Positions 11,201-24,000 of a DNA stretch of 64,000 nucleotides are shown piece by piece (the first letter of the stretch is position 1; every line of letters starts with the position of its first letter). The DNA comes from Micrasema longulum (Eukaryota; Arthropoda; Insecta; Trichoptera; Brachycentridae). The DNA lies in NCBI GenBank assembly GCA_022494885.1, contig JAGVSM010004561.1, forward strand, positions 1 through 64,000. Direction: 5' to 3'. The translations under genes were made by a program, and so were the position numbers. The notes under the pieces were generated by a model, which searched no databases, was not told where the DNA came from, and was given only the letters and a program-made list of their open reading frames with translations.

Positions 11201-12418
11201 TAATTTAAAAACTAATAAATTGCCTTTTTAAATTTTTAATTTTAAGTTGAAAGTTGAAAGCCTGCCTTGCTCGAACTTAAATTCTGCATTTCAGGTCAAA
11301 ATTTGTGGAGTTTTCGTTAATGTTACGAAGCTTATTATTTTATGCGAGAAAGTAACTTTTTTTAAACGAGTTACAAAAAAAAAACTGAAAAAACCTTCCA
11401 AAAATTTAATACAAAAAATTCAAAACCGATCCGGTCAAAAATGTTCAAGAACTCATTAAAAAAATCATAACTCGAAAACTACGCAAAATAGCGGAACATG
11501 CATGGGGGTGTTTCGGATACCCCTTGATATGAGGCACCTACATTTTACCTTTGGACGTCACTTCTCCGACCATCCTGTATATTACTTGTGATTTTAATCA
11601 ACCAAAAATACCGCTGGAGTATTAAAATAATTATGATTTAGTACTCTATCAATAATTAAAAACTAATGGCTCTTAGTCTTTAGAATGAATTTATGCAGTA
11701 AAAACATTTTTGTGAAAAACTGAGGTTACGCGTTATTGCGATATCAGCGATGATATGACAATCCTTAATATTTAAATGAAAACTTAATTACATAAATCTT
11801 ATATCCAACAAGAAATATTTTTCCTTTTGGTTACTAGTTATCTCGGGGGTTCAAGTCCCTTGGTAAAAATACCATGGAATTTTTTCCTTTCTCCATAATT
11901 AAATATTTAAATCATTTAAAATACTTTATCTTATAAGATAGTTTTAGCGTATAGCTATTTTGGTCAGATTGTCTACTCGAATACTGAATTTCATCTAATT
12001 AATACCATTTATGCATTGTGTTTACAGATGAATCTTGAAATGGTTCTATACATTTTTTGTTTATCTTTACATTGAATAATATTGTAGCTCTTTGTTGTTT
12101 TCTTTACCTTAAGAATATCTTATTGTTCAAGCTAACGGTTTCTCAGGACCGGAAGGAGGCAACCTGTTCATCTACCACCTCCCGCAGGAGTTCAACGATA
12201 ATGATCTCGCTTCAACATTTGTGCCATTCGGTAATGTGATTTCGGCCAAGGTGTTCATAGACAAACAAACCAACCTCTCAAAGTGTTTTGGCTTTGTATC
12301 ATATGACAATGCAGCATCTGCTCAAGCCGCAATCCAAGCCATGAACGGCTTCCAAATAGGAACAAAGAGACTGAAAGTGCAACTGAAGCGATCCAAAGAA
12401 GCATCACGGCCTTATTAG
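5264..12418 (+). CDS. bru1: Bruno/CELF-family RNA-binding protein, 3' exons
   Basis: Exons are 5264-5570, 8301-8447, an optional 8691-8717, 10491-10616 and 12147-12418. Every internal junction is phase 1, so the optional 27-nt exon does not change the frame. The first exon encodes the end of RRM2 ([30 protein letters not shown]), followed by a Gly/Ala/Pro-rich linker. Middle exons add the divergent linker ([33 protein letters not shown]). The last exon carries RRM3, with RNP2-like LFIYHL and RNP1-like KCFGFVSY, ending [14 protein letters not shown]. The family binds GU-rich elements and controls splicing and translation. Exons for RRM1 and most of RRM2 lie upstream of the window. Assignment to arret/bru1 rather than bru2 rests on the NLWNLA linker and is less certain than the family. 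The first visible exon is far richer in GC than its surroundings. Confidence 0.93.
5632..5898 (-). pseudogene. LINE ORF2 C-terminal remnant
   Basis: An 88-codon frame on the minus strand reads [14 protein letters not shown], then [15 protein letters not shown] and [13 protein letters not shown]. This is the usual layout of the C-terminal tail of RTE/CR1-type LINE polyproteins (RW-GH, GRPR, W-DAQDR). It lies antisense in the CELF intron, about 60 bases after the donor at 5571. The rest of the polyprotein is not found beside it. Confidence 0.7.
6440..6670. repeat. Short inverted-repeat segment
   Basis: TTCACACGAGGACA at about 6580 recurs inverted as TGTCCTCGTGTGAA at about 6626, spaced roughly 31 bases. 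Nearby, GGCATTTTTTGTGCC and ACATAAAAAATGTGC form another loose palindrome. It may be a MITE fragment; no target duplication could be fixed. Overlapping open frames on both strands look like chance. Confidence 0.4.
7300..7500 (+). repeat. tRNA-derived SINE, family 2, + copy
   Basis: The head keeps a B-box-like TCTGGGTTCGATTCCTGG. The body continues as in the other family 2 copies (AATATT-TTTC, CTTCAATATTCCATTGATCCTAAACTGGCA). Upstream, CTCGTTGGCAAACCCAGGCGAAAATCCT resembles the lead-in of the copy at 51780-52085. The copy is diverged. Confidence 0.6.
7560..7910 (+). repeat. Non-LTR-like dispersed repeat, copy B
   Basis: Same-orientation partner of 4170-4570, with matching blocks in the same order and the same AATAAAATAA-type end at about 7895-7907. 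Both copies sit in CELF intron or upstream DNA. Confidence 0.65.
8691..8717 (+). CDS. bru1: Candidate 27-nt CELF microexon
   Basis: A pyrimidine-rich tract and CACCTAG precede GTCTTCTCGGGAAGAC...TCACAG, which is followed at once by GTAAATGA. The segment is 27 nt with no stop and fits the phase 1 junctions on both sides. With the last base of the preceding exon it reads CLLGKTNLT before the next exon. It lies in the divergent linker, where CELF genes are known for alternative splicing. It could be a chance AG...GT pair; transcript data would settle it. Confidence 0.5.
9000..9016. repeat. (GT)n microsatellite
   Basis: About eight uninterrupted TG dinucleotides lie in a CELF intron. Confidence 0.9.
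9485..10216. mobile_element. Non-autonomous DNA element with ~40-bp terminal inverted repeats
   Basis: The left end, ATATCGCACCTTTAGAATGA, and the inverse of the right end, ATATCGCACCTTTAGGACGA, match. The match continues through AAACGACTTAACTAAAAAAA versus AAACGACTCGACTAAAAAAA, about 40 bases with few mismatches. The 0.73-kb interior has no transposase; its 91-codon open frame resembles nothing known. Target duplication could not be assigned. It lies in the CELF intron between exons 8301 and 10491. Confidence 0.7.
10747..11579. mobile_element. Long fold-back (near-palindromic) element
   Basis: The first ~400 bases are repeated inverted in the second ~400. TCGGAGAAGTGACGTCCAAA, GGGGTATCCGAA and TTTTCGAGTTATGATTTTTT each occur once in either arm, meeting at about 11163. 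Termini are TTTACAGG on the left and CCTGTATA on the right. The left arm has an extra ~30 bases just inside its end. The 70-codon frame at 11247-11459 lies wholly in an arm and is not a gene. It sits in the CELF intron between exons 10491-10616 and 12147. Confidence 0.85.
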
Positions 12419-13719
12419 TATTGACTCCTAACTAGTGATACAATTGTTGATGTGTTTTGTCTCTTGAAGGGCGGCAGTTCTTGCTGGCTTTGAACTTTTA
12501 CCTGAACCTTTTTACCAACTTTGTACTCTTTTAATGACCACTGAATATTGAAGAGTATTTATTTGGAAAGTGAATTCTATATTTTTCCAAAGACATTCAA
12601 ATTCTGTTGCAACATTTTACTTTCCAAATTAATGTTTATGTATTTTGTGCATATCTATCACCTTTCTTATTTCACTATCTGTACCGGTGTACTTTTTTCA
12701 AACAGTAGGAATGATTTTGTAGCTTTTTTACTTTATCTGCAAGAATGAATTACCTTTATTTAGTAATAATTTATGGAAAGACACGATGACTGTGAATGGG
12801 CCAGTTAAAGTGATATCATGAATGGGGGCCTCAGCTGATGTTGAGTGGAGTGTGGTAGCCTAATCTCACCACTTAGTGTGACTATGTTGAATAGTGATAA
12901 TAGCACTCTGAGGACCCGGCATACAATTTGAACATTTAGCCGTAGGTTAAGCCCTTCATACCAAAGCTTATAAAATGTGTGTTCTGAATGTAAAACAAAC
13001 ACTATTGGAGATTTTTATTAAAACATCAGTGGCACATTTGGTATTGGTCTGTGTTAAATGTAGATAATTATCGACATCCTATCAGAACAATTTTATACAC
13101 ACCCACTTTGTTATTGTAAATGTAAATACATGTCGAAAGTTAAACAGTGTCTGTTTTTATCCTTTATCCCGAGCTCCTCAATCCAAACATCTTAGCAATC
13201 ACTAAAAACAGGCCTTCTCAAATGTAAGTATGTATTCACAAACCAAAAAAGGCCAAAAAGATGAAATAATATGTTTCACTCTAAAATCCTATTTAATTAA
13301 AAATATTTTCCCAAAAATATTTGAAAAGTAATTCTTCAGAGAGTCTTAAGTCAAAATTCGTGAACTTCAAAGTAGGAATGCCATTTTAATCACAATTAAA
13401 AGCTGCATAACCAGCAAGAAAATTTGTTCACCGTCACTAAATCCGATACTACAAGGCTTTAAAATTTCACATATTTCCTCAAAATGCCCTCAAAAATCCT
13501 TATTTTAATATGGTGATGGCAAATTATCAAAATGTATTTAATTGATCTGATTGCATGACTCGAGTCTAAAATCACTTCGACATGTCATATAAAAATAAAA
13601 TAAAACAACAATGTTTTGAGTATGTCCAGATGCTTGCAGACTGGCTGGATTTTCTCCCAAGGGAGTTGTTCATATTCAAATTTGTTGCAACAGAGAGGGA
13701 AAACATTTTTAAAAAGGTA

Positions 13720-13950
13720 ATATGGGAGTCTAGGCATTTACAGGGCTTATGACCTGTCATTGGCTGGTTTAAGTGGCCACTTTACACACTGTGTAACATT
13801 CACCATTTTGCCTATGTTTGAACATCCACATTTCCTCAACTCCTCTATCTGTTGACTTTTGCGAAGTAAAAGAGCTGAAACCTTTATCATGCGGGTGAGA
13901 TTTTACACAGTGTGTAAAGTGGCCACTTAAACCAGCCAATTACAGTTGCA
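13720..13950. mobile_element. MITE-like element with perfect 37-bp inverted arms
   Basis: TTGGCTGGTTTAAGTGGCCA and the next 17 bases (13760-13796) recur exactly inverted at 13903-13939. The sequence just left of the arms (GTCTAGGCATTTACAGGGCTTATGACCTGTCATTGG) is shared with 40750-40800 and in part with 49280-49350. The element is therefore larger than the palindrome and belongs to a dispersed family. No transposase is present. Confidence 0.75.
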
Positions 13951-14294
13951 AAAAATTTAAATAAAATAAAACACTCGATCTGATAAAAATGGACAAAACA
14001 CAAATACCTGTTTTCTTAAATCTTTTTTGACTTAGGTCACTCTAAAAAATCACTCTTTAATTGTAGGATGTAGAATGTAGAATACATAATACATTTAACA
14101 ACAATGTATTATTTTTCAACGTTATTTATCAATAAATTATTTCTTTCCAAATTTGATTCACAGTACCTAAATATTAAAACAAAAAAAATATATGAACAAT
14201 TATTAATATTTTGAGAATTCTAAAATTGTTGAGTAAAACTTAGACTCTCACAAGGGCCTAAAAATGTGAATTGAGATTGAATAAAAAAAATCAC

Positions 14295-14420
14295 AAATTA
14301 TTTATTTATTCGTATTTATTCAAACACTCCAGAAAGTACAATAAATAATAAAAACAACATATCAATAAAACAATAATTATATTATTAAGCCTACACGAGT
14401 TTCAACCAATGTGTGCCTTG
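14295..14420 (-). repeat. Probable LINE 3' end with (TAAA)n-type tail
   Basis: Plus-strand TTATTTATTTATTCGTATTTATTCAAAC opens the block, the same antisense layout as the other (TTTA)n-headed blocks in the window. No reverse-transcriptase sequence remains. Confidence 0.35.
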
Positions 14421-15097
14421 GAATAAATAAAATTAATATTGAACCCAACTTGAACACAATGGAAAAATGGACAAAATAAAAAAAAATGTAATCACTCTAA
14501 CTGAAGTAATTGATTAAGTCTTAGTTAATAGTGTTCCTCGAACAAGGGTTTAAAGTTATTTTATTATTTTCGACTGTTATGTTGGAAAATTGCATAAAAT
14601 AAACACAAAATGACATTATATAACACTTTAAAGGTTCACTTTAAAAATAGCCATTAATAATATTTTTTAATGGCGGCATAGAAAAAAGTTTGTATGTAAA
14701 ACATTCAAATACAAACCACAATTTTCTCTGAAAAATTATTGCACAGTAGTCTTATTATCGTACCTTTCCCCAGTATCACAATAAATAATATTAAAATATT
14801 CAAAGTAAACACATTATTGTTTTCTTTTTAGAACTATTTTGACATAAAAAAAGGTATTTAACCCAATTTAACGGCGCGTTGATTGTCCCCTTATTCGAGG
14901 CCACCTACTTTAATAATTACAGGTTTAAATCAATTTTATTCCTTAAAAATGGTGCATCACATTTATATTTGGAAAATTGTTTATTATTCACAATAAACAT
15001 ATTGAATTTGAATGTAATAGTAACAGAAAAATACATTTCATTTTACTATGAGAAAAATAATTTCAATTGTCAGTTGCTTGGTAAATTTAAAAAAGAA

Positions 15098-18000
15098 CTA
15101 GACAATTATTTGGGGTATTTCTTTGTCCTTTTTTGCAGTATCTTGGTAAGTATTTTCTTTTTCTTCATGCCGTGACACATCATTATCATCAGACATTGTC
15201 ACTTCCGTATCACTTCTTCCTTCCAATATGGGTGAAGGGATGTTAATTAGTCCGTCATCGTCCGCCAAATGCAATATATCACAAATGATTGGTGATTCGA
15301 CGCCCAGAATATATTGACATGTTTTGGGTTCTAATAAATACAGGGAAACTTGACCTGGACTTGAAGAATTCTCCAGACATTTTAGTTTTACTTCAGTCTG
15401 CCTAGGATTACCAGTTTTATCACAAATACTTCCACCAGAGTAGAAATGAGATATCTGAGTACGGTGTGCTCCTAAAATATATTTTTTTACATAAATAAAA
15501 ACACATAATATGATCAAATTAATAAGATGGCGTATCAACCAGATAGAACCAATACTAATTACATGCACATACATGTATAATGTTTTGCCAGTTCTGGACG
15601 CAAATAAAATCGTCAACTTGTCCATACAGCCAATCTTTTCACTATCCGCCTATTTATATAAAACTATAAGCTGATTCATTTTATCTTATAGTTTGATACA
15701 AATAAGAGACTAAAGAAAAGATTGAGCGAATTTGCACTAGTAGTTCTAACAGTAAAATTATTTTCTTCTTTTCTACAATTATTATTAAATAGATAACTTA
15801 TTATAATTTTTTAATACTGTGGATTATGGCCATTTATTAGTGTATAAAAACACAAGCTATTTAAAATGCCATTATGAAAAATTTTAATAGCATTGAAAAA
15901 CTTTAAAGAATATAATATTCACCTTGTGGTTTAGGTCTCTTGTGTGGGTTTTCATATATCCAGGACATGTGTTCCTTTTCATTAAAAACACCCAGCAAAA
16001 GTGACTGTCGAGCACCTGATCTATCCACATGGTATTGAACAACTGATTTTCCATAACAGAATTCATATTTCCACCATCCTGTGCCCTAATAAAATTACAA
16101 AAATAAAATAACTGACTATATAATTATGCGGCGGCCCCCGTGGTGTAGTGGTCAAGACGCTTGACTCACGCACGGAAGGTTCCGGGTTCGATTCCCGGTG
16201 AGAACACAAAAATTAAAAATGTGATTTTTCTCAAGCCTGGTTGTTCTGTAATGTAATTCACCACTGTAATTGGGCATCCTAGCCTGTTGTGGTGCAAAAA
16301 AAAAATAAAAAAAATAAAATAAAATAAAATATAATTTATAATACCACATCCGGATTTATCCGAAAGCTACCTGTAAGAAAAATACATTCAAAAAGGAAAA
16401 ATCATTACTAAACTTCAGCTATTCTTTTATCACAAATTTTAATGGAATTGACACTTTTTATATATTTATACATTTTACTATTATTAGACTTTTTTGTTTG
16501 AAACTTTACCCGGCTTACAAGGGGTAAATACCCCAATTCTAAGCCATGAAAAACAAAATGTAACTTACCCCATTTAAGCAATTCTCTCCATTAAGGAATG
16601 CTCTAACAGGAGAAGTATCCTTGATCGGCGGTGGAGTATCAGAAGACAAAACATATTTAGAGTCACCGATACTGGGTTTGGGGAGTGGAGATTCAAACTC
16701 TAACGGGTGCAGTTCAAACTTCAAAGTGGATTCTCCATCCTAAAAACATTACAATTTTACTAAATATTACTGACTAATGGAATTTATTTTTTGGATAATT
16801 TTGAAATGATTGACCTTTTGGTAGCTAATCTGAATTTGAGGTTTGAAAAAAAAACTGTATTTTAAATATTATATAGAAAAATACTGACAGTTATAGTTAT
16901 AGAAAATACTGACAGGCACCGGCAGTTATAGAAAAATAAATATCAAAACCACCGCCTTTCACACAGCCTTTTAAATAAAAATTAAAGTATTTCTCTGGAA
17001 CAAAAAATTTCGGATGGCCAAATAGGTAAGTAATATTGATAGTAGAGAAGACTACCGACAGAATCATAATGTCAATGGATGTTTAAAAAATAAACGGACA
17101 TTTAAAAAAATGTAGAAACATTTTTATTTTCTAAAAAACTATTGTTTCCTAATTTTATTAAATATGCTTTCTACGATAATTTGAAGATATCAAGCCAATA
17201 CAATAAATAACATATACAAGCGAGACGCAGTCCAATGATCATATTTTTGCTAGTTAAAATTGATAAAAATATAAATCATAGTACCAATTAATAACAGCTT
17301 TTGCACAAAGAAGCAGTTTCATCAGAATAAAATATACAATATTTGATACAAAACCAAAGACAGTTAATTAATAATGTATCTAGATTACTTACCTCGCCTA
17401 TTTCTTGCACACTAAATACGGCCACCACATCTTTGCCAAGTTTTTTAACCTAAAGGAATAAATGGTGCAATATTAAATAGCTACATGGCTATAACATAAT
17501 ATAACGCATTGCATGCTTAAACAAGTGACTACATCAATGCAAAGAAAACATGCCTTTAAAAAAATAATAAGCAACACCAACATTCATAAAAACACAAAAA
17601 TAAAAACAATTTATACACAAAAAGTTTTACAGGCAAATTCAAAAATTAAAGAATAATTGTCAAAACAATCTAGAAAAACAATAAAATGTTTTCTGATAAA
17701 ATAATTCATTTTCACATCATTGGAATGTGTCAATCTTTCTTTCTTTCTTATTTTTAGGCAGTGTAGTAATCACAAACCTGTTAGCCGAAAATTATTTATT
17801 TACAATCTTCAGGTATCAGAATCTCACAAAACCAGGGCCGCGATTATGATGGGAAGCTAAGGACGTCATACCTTCACCATGACGGTATAGTTGAAGATAA
17901 ATTCTCTTGAGCGATTACAAAGATACACTACCGACCTTAGAGTTCTGGGTAGGTACATCGATATGTAACAGGGGGAAGCGTACGTCACGGTACATATATC

Positions 18001-21000
18001 TACGCACTAATGTCATAGTTGAAGATGAATTCTCCCAAGCAATTACGAAGATGCACTACCGACCCCCCACCTTCAAGTTTTGATGTAAGTACATCGATTT
18101 ATACCTAAATGTCTAGTACCCCTCGTTGTACCGTCGTTCATTGGTTGGATTTGATGATATGGTGTCGAGATGACAAGTCGGTAGAACATACCAAGGTAGA
18201 TAGAGATGGTACAGAAGTTAAGTGCACCGTCTCAATATGTACAGATGAAGATGGCGTTCATAATCGCGGCACAGGTGTATTTAAGCAAAACACAACTCAT
18301 GAAAATATGTACTTTAGGTATTTGTAAATGATGCTCCAGACTTTTTCTTCTTCAGTGTTGATATGACGAAAAAATGATTTATTTTAATATAACAACCAAC
18401 CTTTTGCCTGCAATATAAGAAGAACTAGCACGAATCTCTAAATTAAATTATTTCATCCTATTTGTCACATGAAATTTCCAATATCAGCTATATTCTCAGA
18501 GTAACAATTCTCTATTGCACAGAACAAAAGCGTTCCAAATATTTGGTTTGATTTTTAGTTTAACAACAAACGTGTAATGGACGGTTTCGGTTTGCGCTAG
18601 AAATTCTCAACCCAAGTACCTACGGCCCGTTAAATTGCTGTAATCTGTAGCTAACTTCGTGATCAATAATCATATAATGGTTTTTCTCCGTATGGGCGAC
18701 TCTATTAGATTATTACTCTAAGGCTATATTCTTATGATAATGTGAAAATTTACATAATTATTTTGATTTTCAATTTAGACAATGAACAATGTGCCGATTT
18801 AATATTATTATTTTAGATCAATAAAATATTTGCATTATATATTTAAAATTTATGTAATATGATTTTTTAAGAATTATTTACTTAAAATAAACAGAAATAA
18901 GATCAAAATAATATTTATTTACTTTTCATCATTCATCAGCCAAATAATTTGTCATTATGGAGCAAAAGGTGACGATACTATAATTGGTTAACTAATTTAA
19001 GAACCTTTGAAACCTAATTTATGTTCAAATTAACATAGCAATAACTTCTAAACTATAAGAAAAAAACGAGTCTTACTTATTACATTTTCTTTAACCAACC
19101 TTGTGCTATGGAAGAACTTTATCCGGTATAAAAAAAGCTTATAAAAATATTTATGTCCTGGAATAACTACACTAGGCTTATTCCATGGTATTCCCGACAT
19201 GGTTGACATGAAATATTTATTTAAAAAAGTGTTTTTACACTAGAATATTTCATAGTCCCTGGACTGGCACCTAAATCATAAGACTGATCATCTTACCTTC
19301 ATGTAACAAAACAATCGAAATACGCAGCGATTGGTGTACTGATGCAGTGTCCTAGGGGGCATTAGATGTGGAAAGGAAATAATAGATTCATGATTCATGG
19401 TTTCATGATTTATGAACGAGCCGCATGCGCGTGTGCCGTTACTAATACTAATAAGTTATTCATATTAGTATTTGTATATAACAAAAACAAACTAAACAAA
19501 TGTCAAATGTAATTAACAAAATTAAAGTCTATCAAAGCCGAAAATTATATTTATTCTATTATTTTAATATTGCAGTGTATAACATCAGGATTTCTTCCAA
19601 AAGATTGTGAAAAAATTTAAAAAGACAATTTATTCTAAGATTTTACACCAAGAACAAACTGACATTTGTCATTAACACGATAAACTACATACTGAAGTAT
19701 GCTATTTAGTTTAGGCGATTGGATGTACATATTTTTATTGAATAAATTAAAATATGTATTAGGTATAATAAATATTTTATACATATATTAATAAAACAAG
19801 AATCATTGTTAAAACTTCTGCTTATTAAATTTTTCTGGATATAATATATATGTATTTTTTTTTACACACCAATGATATTTCACTTTATCGTTGGAATGAT
19901 CTCATGTTTACGAAATTGTTAAAATTTGATATAAATAAAAATTGTTTTACTACTGAAAAATGTGGCAGATGGCAGGCCTATTCCATCGTTATACCACCTC
20001 GAAGTCAGGTATAACCATGGAATAAATTTTTATGGTCGCTATTCCAGCTTTATACACGGTATGCTTTTCTTTGGCACAATTTTATACCGGATTTATAAAG
20101 AAGGCAAGTTAGTTACTTTTTTCTCAACAACGACCAATTATTTTGTAGCATATATCGTGGGCATACAAGAGAACTTGACCAAGTGACAAAATCAATAATG
20201 TTCAGGGGAGCCATTTTAGTGTTTTTATAGAGTTCAATTGCTTCTCAAAGATCAGATTTTTCAAGTAGGTGGTTGGTAATTTTACATTATATGAACGGTA
20301 CTTTCAACTTTAATGAAAAGTATAATTGTATTTAAAAATATTATCACTAAAACTATAAATTATGTTTTTGGGATTATTTATTTCAAAAATATATTTTTTA
20401 AATATTTATAAAGGTTAAATAATTAAGAAGTGTTAAGTAATAATCTAAAGAATAAATTTTATTAATTAACTTTTTATAAAAAAAAACATCTATCAAATAC
20501 AAAATGTATACTAACTTACTAACTACTTACTCTAACTAACTCTACACTGGTGACATCTTCCTACTAGTAAAATTGACTAACTGTTACGTGGTAAATTTTT
20601 TGGATCTCAAATTTACTAAAAAAGTGACTATGTGTGTTGGTCAGTTTTACTTGTCAAAAATCAGTGAGCTTCTATCAAATGGTCACATATTTTAAAAACT
20701 AATTTTTTTTTGTAGTGTCTGATCGATTTGGCATTTTTACCAGTCAAGCATTATGCTAATACGATGTCAAAAAGTCAATAATCTCAATTTTGTCATTTTT
20801 GAAAATGGTCACTTTTACTTGTATAACCACGATATGTATTCTTTTGAATGTGTTCATCTAATCGCAAATTATAATAATACCTACCCTATTTCAATAATAA
20901 ATAAAAAAAGCATTTTAACTAAAACAGAACTGTAATTTTATTCAAGAACTGTCCAAGCTTTCGTAAATAAATATAATAATACATTAACATAATACATTAA

Positions 21001-24000
21001 AATAATACATTACAATAATACAGATTATGCATGAGAACTATACAAAACTCACTGGTATTTTTTGATGACGAAGTTTGAGACTTTCTACCTCCATAGTGAG
21101 CATACTCCGAGGCTTCTTGGGTGCATTACCCTCTGAGAAACAATTGATTACACTGTCCCCGGAATCTTGCGGTTTGTACTTTGGGTGGGAGCACAGAAAT
21201 GGAGATAATATAATCACTTCATACTCGCAAGTAGATATTTCTTTAAAGGAATAAACTTCATTTTTTCCGTGGCTGAAGCAAACATACTGCACTCTTGTCA
21301 CACGCGGCTTATTGTTCAGATCACAAATTGTTCCTAAAACATTTCTGCTGAATAAATTATACTCAAATATAAATGGTATACATGCTATGGCGTGACACTG
21401 ATCAGACTAAAATGACATCAAAAACAGTTTGTTTAGAATACAGTTAATTAGAATGCTTGCTAGTAAAAGAGGCAAATAGAAAACGTTTGAAGCATGTAAT
21501 TGTGGAACTGAAATTTAAAAAACGGCTACATAAATTATGAAAACCTCTTTAAATTTTAGTATTTTGTGCATTACTGACAGATTACTTCTATTAACTTTAC
21601 CCTTACCCATACAACCCAAAATTAAAATGTTTTGAGACTAAAGAGCTAGAAAGACTAACATGTGAACTGCATTAAAAAACATGTGGAGGTGAGTATTTTG
21701 GAATGCTAAAGTGATAAATAATAAAAAGGTACAAACCATCGCCCATTTCAATTTCAACATATGGTAAGGTAAAACCTTCAATTTTGGTGTACTTTAATTT
21801 GTCTCCATTTTCATCCGCAACTTTCATGGATTCTTCTAAAGCCTTTTGCTTTTCTGCATCCCATTTCCCCAGGAAATATTCTTGTATCTTGACTTTTTTT
21901 CCTTTAATTAAACAAAAACATTATTTTTATATTTAAAAATTTCAAAGAAAGCTACCCTCTATACTATTATAAACACAAATATTGATGATTTGGGTTTTTA
22001 AAAAACCTTATTGACAAATACAGGTAGGTTAGTAAATTCATAAATGTTTGCAGCGTTGGATTTCATAATTAAAAATGTCTAGAGCAATAATCAAATTCAC
22101 AAAAGATTTACTGAGTGCTAAAAATAAAACCGTATGGAAATATTGATTATGGGGTACAGTAAAACTCCGTTTATATGAGCTCCAGACATCCGGATTGCCA
22201 AATATCCAGGTAAATATACAGGCGAATGTCACGGCGAGAAAGAGTGGGGGGGAGCCAAATGAGCAGTCTCCCTTACCTCCTATCCTCGGCGGCAGCAGGT
22301 ACATAGGTGACGGGCAGTGGACCCACTATCCTTTATAATGTGTACATTGTGAAATAAACATCAGTTTGCTCTTAGCACTTGACTTGTGTGTTTACTCTTA
22401 CGCCCTTCGCCCGCTCCACTCCCTGTTCCGGACTTCGCTCTTCGCTGTTGGTCGCCGTCTTGACTCCTCTGACTGCGCTCGCCTCTCTGTACCAACATGG
22501 CCCGTTGGAAAGTCCTTTTAAGGACTACTAAGATTGACTTAACAGTTGGTGCTTTCTTGGCTCGCCAGGCTCCTAGGCCTCCCGTTTACGCCAGGTAGGC
22601 CAATTGTGAGGAACCAGGAAGACGAAGCCGCCACCCCTGCGGGTTGGTTATACACGTTTTCTTTTGCTACACATAGACGTGCCCTATAGAGTAAAATATT
22701 GAAAAAAGTTGTGACATGAAAATGTACCAATAGTGGCCATAGTTACTGAGTTTGTTCATTCACACCAGGGCTGCATTCGACGAGATTGCATATACTATTA
22801 AAAATGGGAGGATACCCATTTTGGTATATAAAAAACGTAACATTCGTTTTTCATTGATCCCAATTAGATTATTTCCTTAAATTCCTTATAATTCCTACGT
22901 ATTTATTTATTTTCAATGGATTTTGAGGAATCCAAAAATAATATTAACTGACATTTATAATACTTTTAAAAACATATTCCTATCACAAGGAAGAGCATCG
23001 CTATTGTGACGCTAGGCGTAGTTTGACATTTAAAAGAAGGAATACTTATATTTTCATATCAACTGTTTTAAGCTTCGGTAATCACTTATAAACAAATACT
23101 TAACAATGAAAACTTACACCATCCTTTTAACAACTTTTATCCGAATGGTTTTTACATGCTTTCACGACACAAGCAGGCATTTAGGTTTCAATTCTAAAAG
23201 TCAAGCTCACGTCACACCCGGCTGGAGACTAAAGAATGATTAAATACGAATTCATAAATATATGAGTTAAGTGTCATCATTTTTGAAGACTCGAGGCGCA
23301 TCCTATGTGTATTAATAGGTCGATGTATATTTGAGAATGTAATTTATTTATTTACTAACGGACATTGTCCATTTATACAATTTATAGAGATTTAATATTA
23401 TGGTAAAAAAAAAGTTAAAAACATTTTTTAAAAAAGAAAAGAAGCATTGACAAACATAAGGGACATCAAGACAAGATCTAGTGCTCGTTTAAATCGCTGT
23501 AAACTTAAACCAAAAAAGTCCAGATTTTGCCTCGAGTTTACAATACGACAAAAACGGGTCATTGAAGAATTAAGGCCATAGATTGTTTTATGCTGATCGA
23601 TGAACAGTACTTCTTTGTTTCTCAACCTACGAGTCGGAATATGGAATTTTAGTTGTCCCAGTAATGATGGAACATCTATTATACTATTTAGTGTGGAATC
23701 AATATTAGTTATAAGTTTTTGTAATAATGTACATAATAATGGACAAAAATGAATGTTACATTTTCGTACTTGTTAAGGCTCAACAAAGCGGTGATTTAAA
23801 CTAATAAATTTTACCTACTAATTAAATCCAGAATTTGAAGCGTACCTAATTAATTCACATTGAATAATAAATATATACAAACCTACTCTTTCCTCGTGAT
23901 ACTGCCGAACGTACCGACCGTGGCATAATTCATAAGTCCAGTAGCTGTCGAGTCTATAGGAACAAACTTTTTGTGAAATCAGCGGAGATATCAATTCCAG

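Larger units (their letters stand above)
12419..15097. other. CELF/ERLEC1 convergent intergenic region
   Basis: Holds the CELF 3' UTR, whose polyadenylation site was not fixed, and an inverted-repeat element around 13720-13950. A LINE-like (TAAA)n end lies at about 14295, and the ERLEC1 3' flank carries TTTATT (minus-strand AATAAA) at 14935-14940 and 14980-14985. No coding exon was recognised. Confidence 0.6.

Noticed and set aside
11247..11459. 70-codon open frame in CELF intron
   Set aside because: It lies in one arm of the fold-back element.
15884..16066. Minus-strand 60-codon frame starting MNSVMENQ
   Set aside because: It overlaps ERLEC1 exon 7 in the wrong frame; the correct frame reads [14 protein letters not shown].
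18109..18327. 72-codon open frame after the tandem duplication
   Set aside because: No recognisable domain, no splice context matching a neighbour, and it lies inside an ERLEC1 intron.
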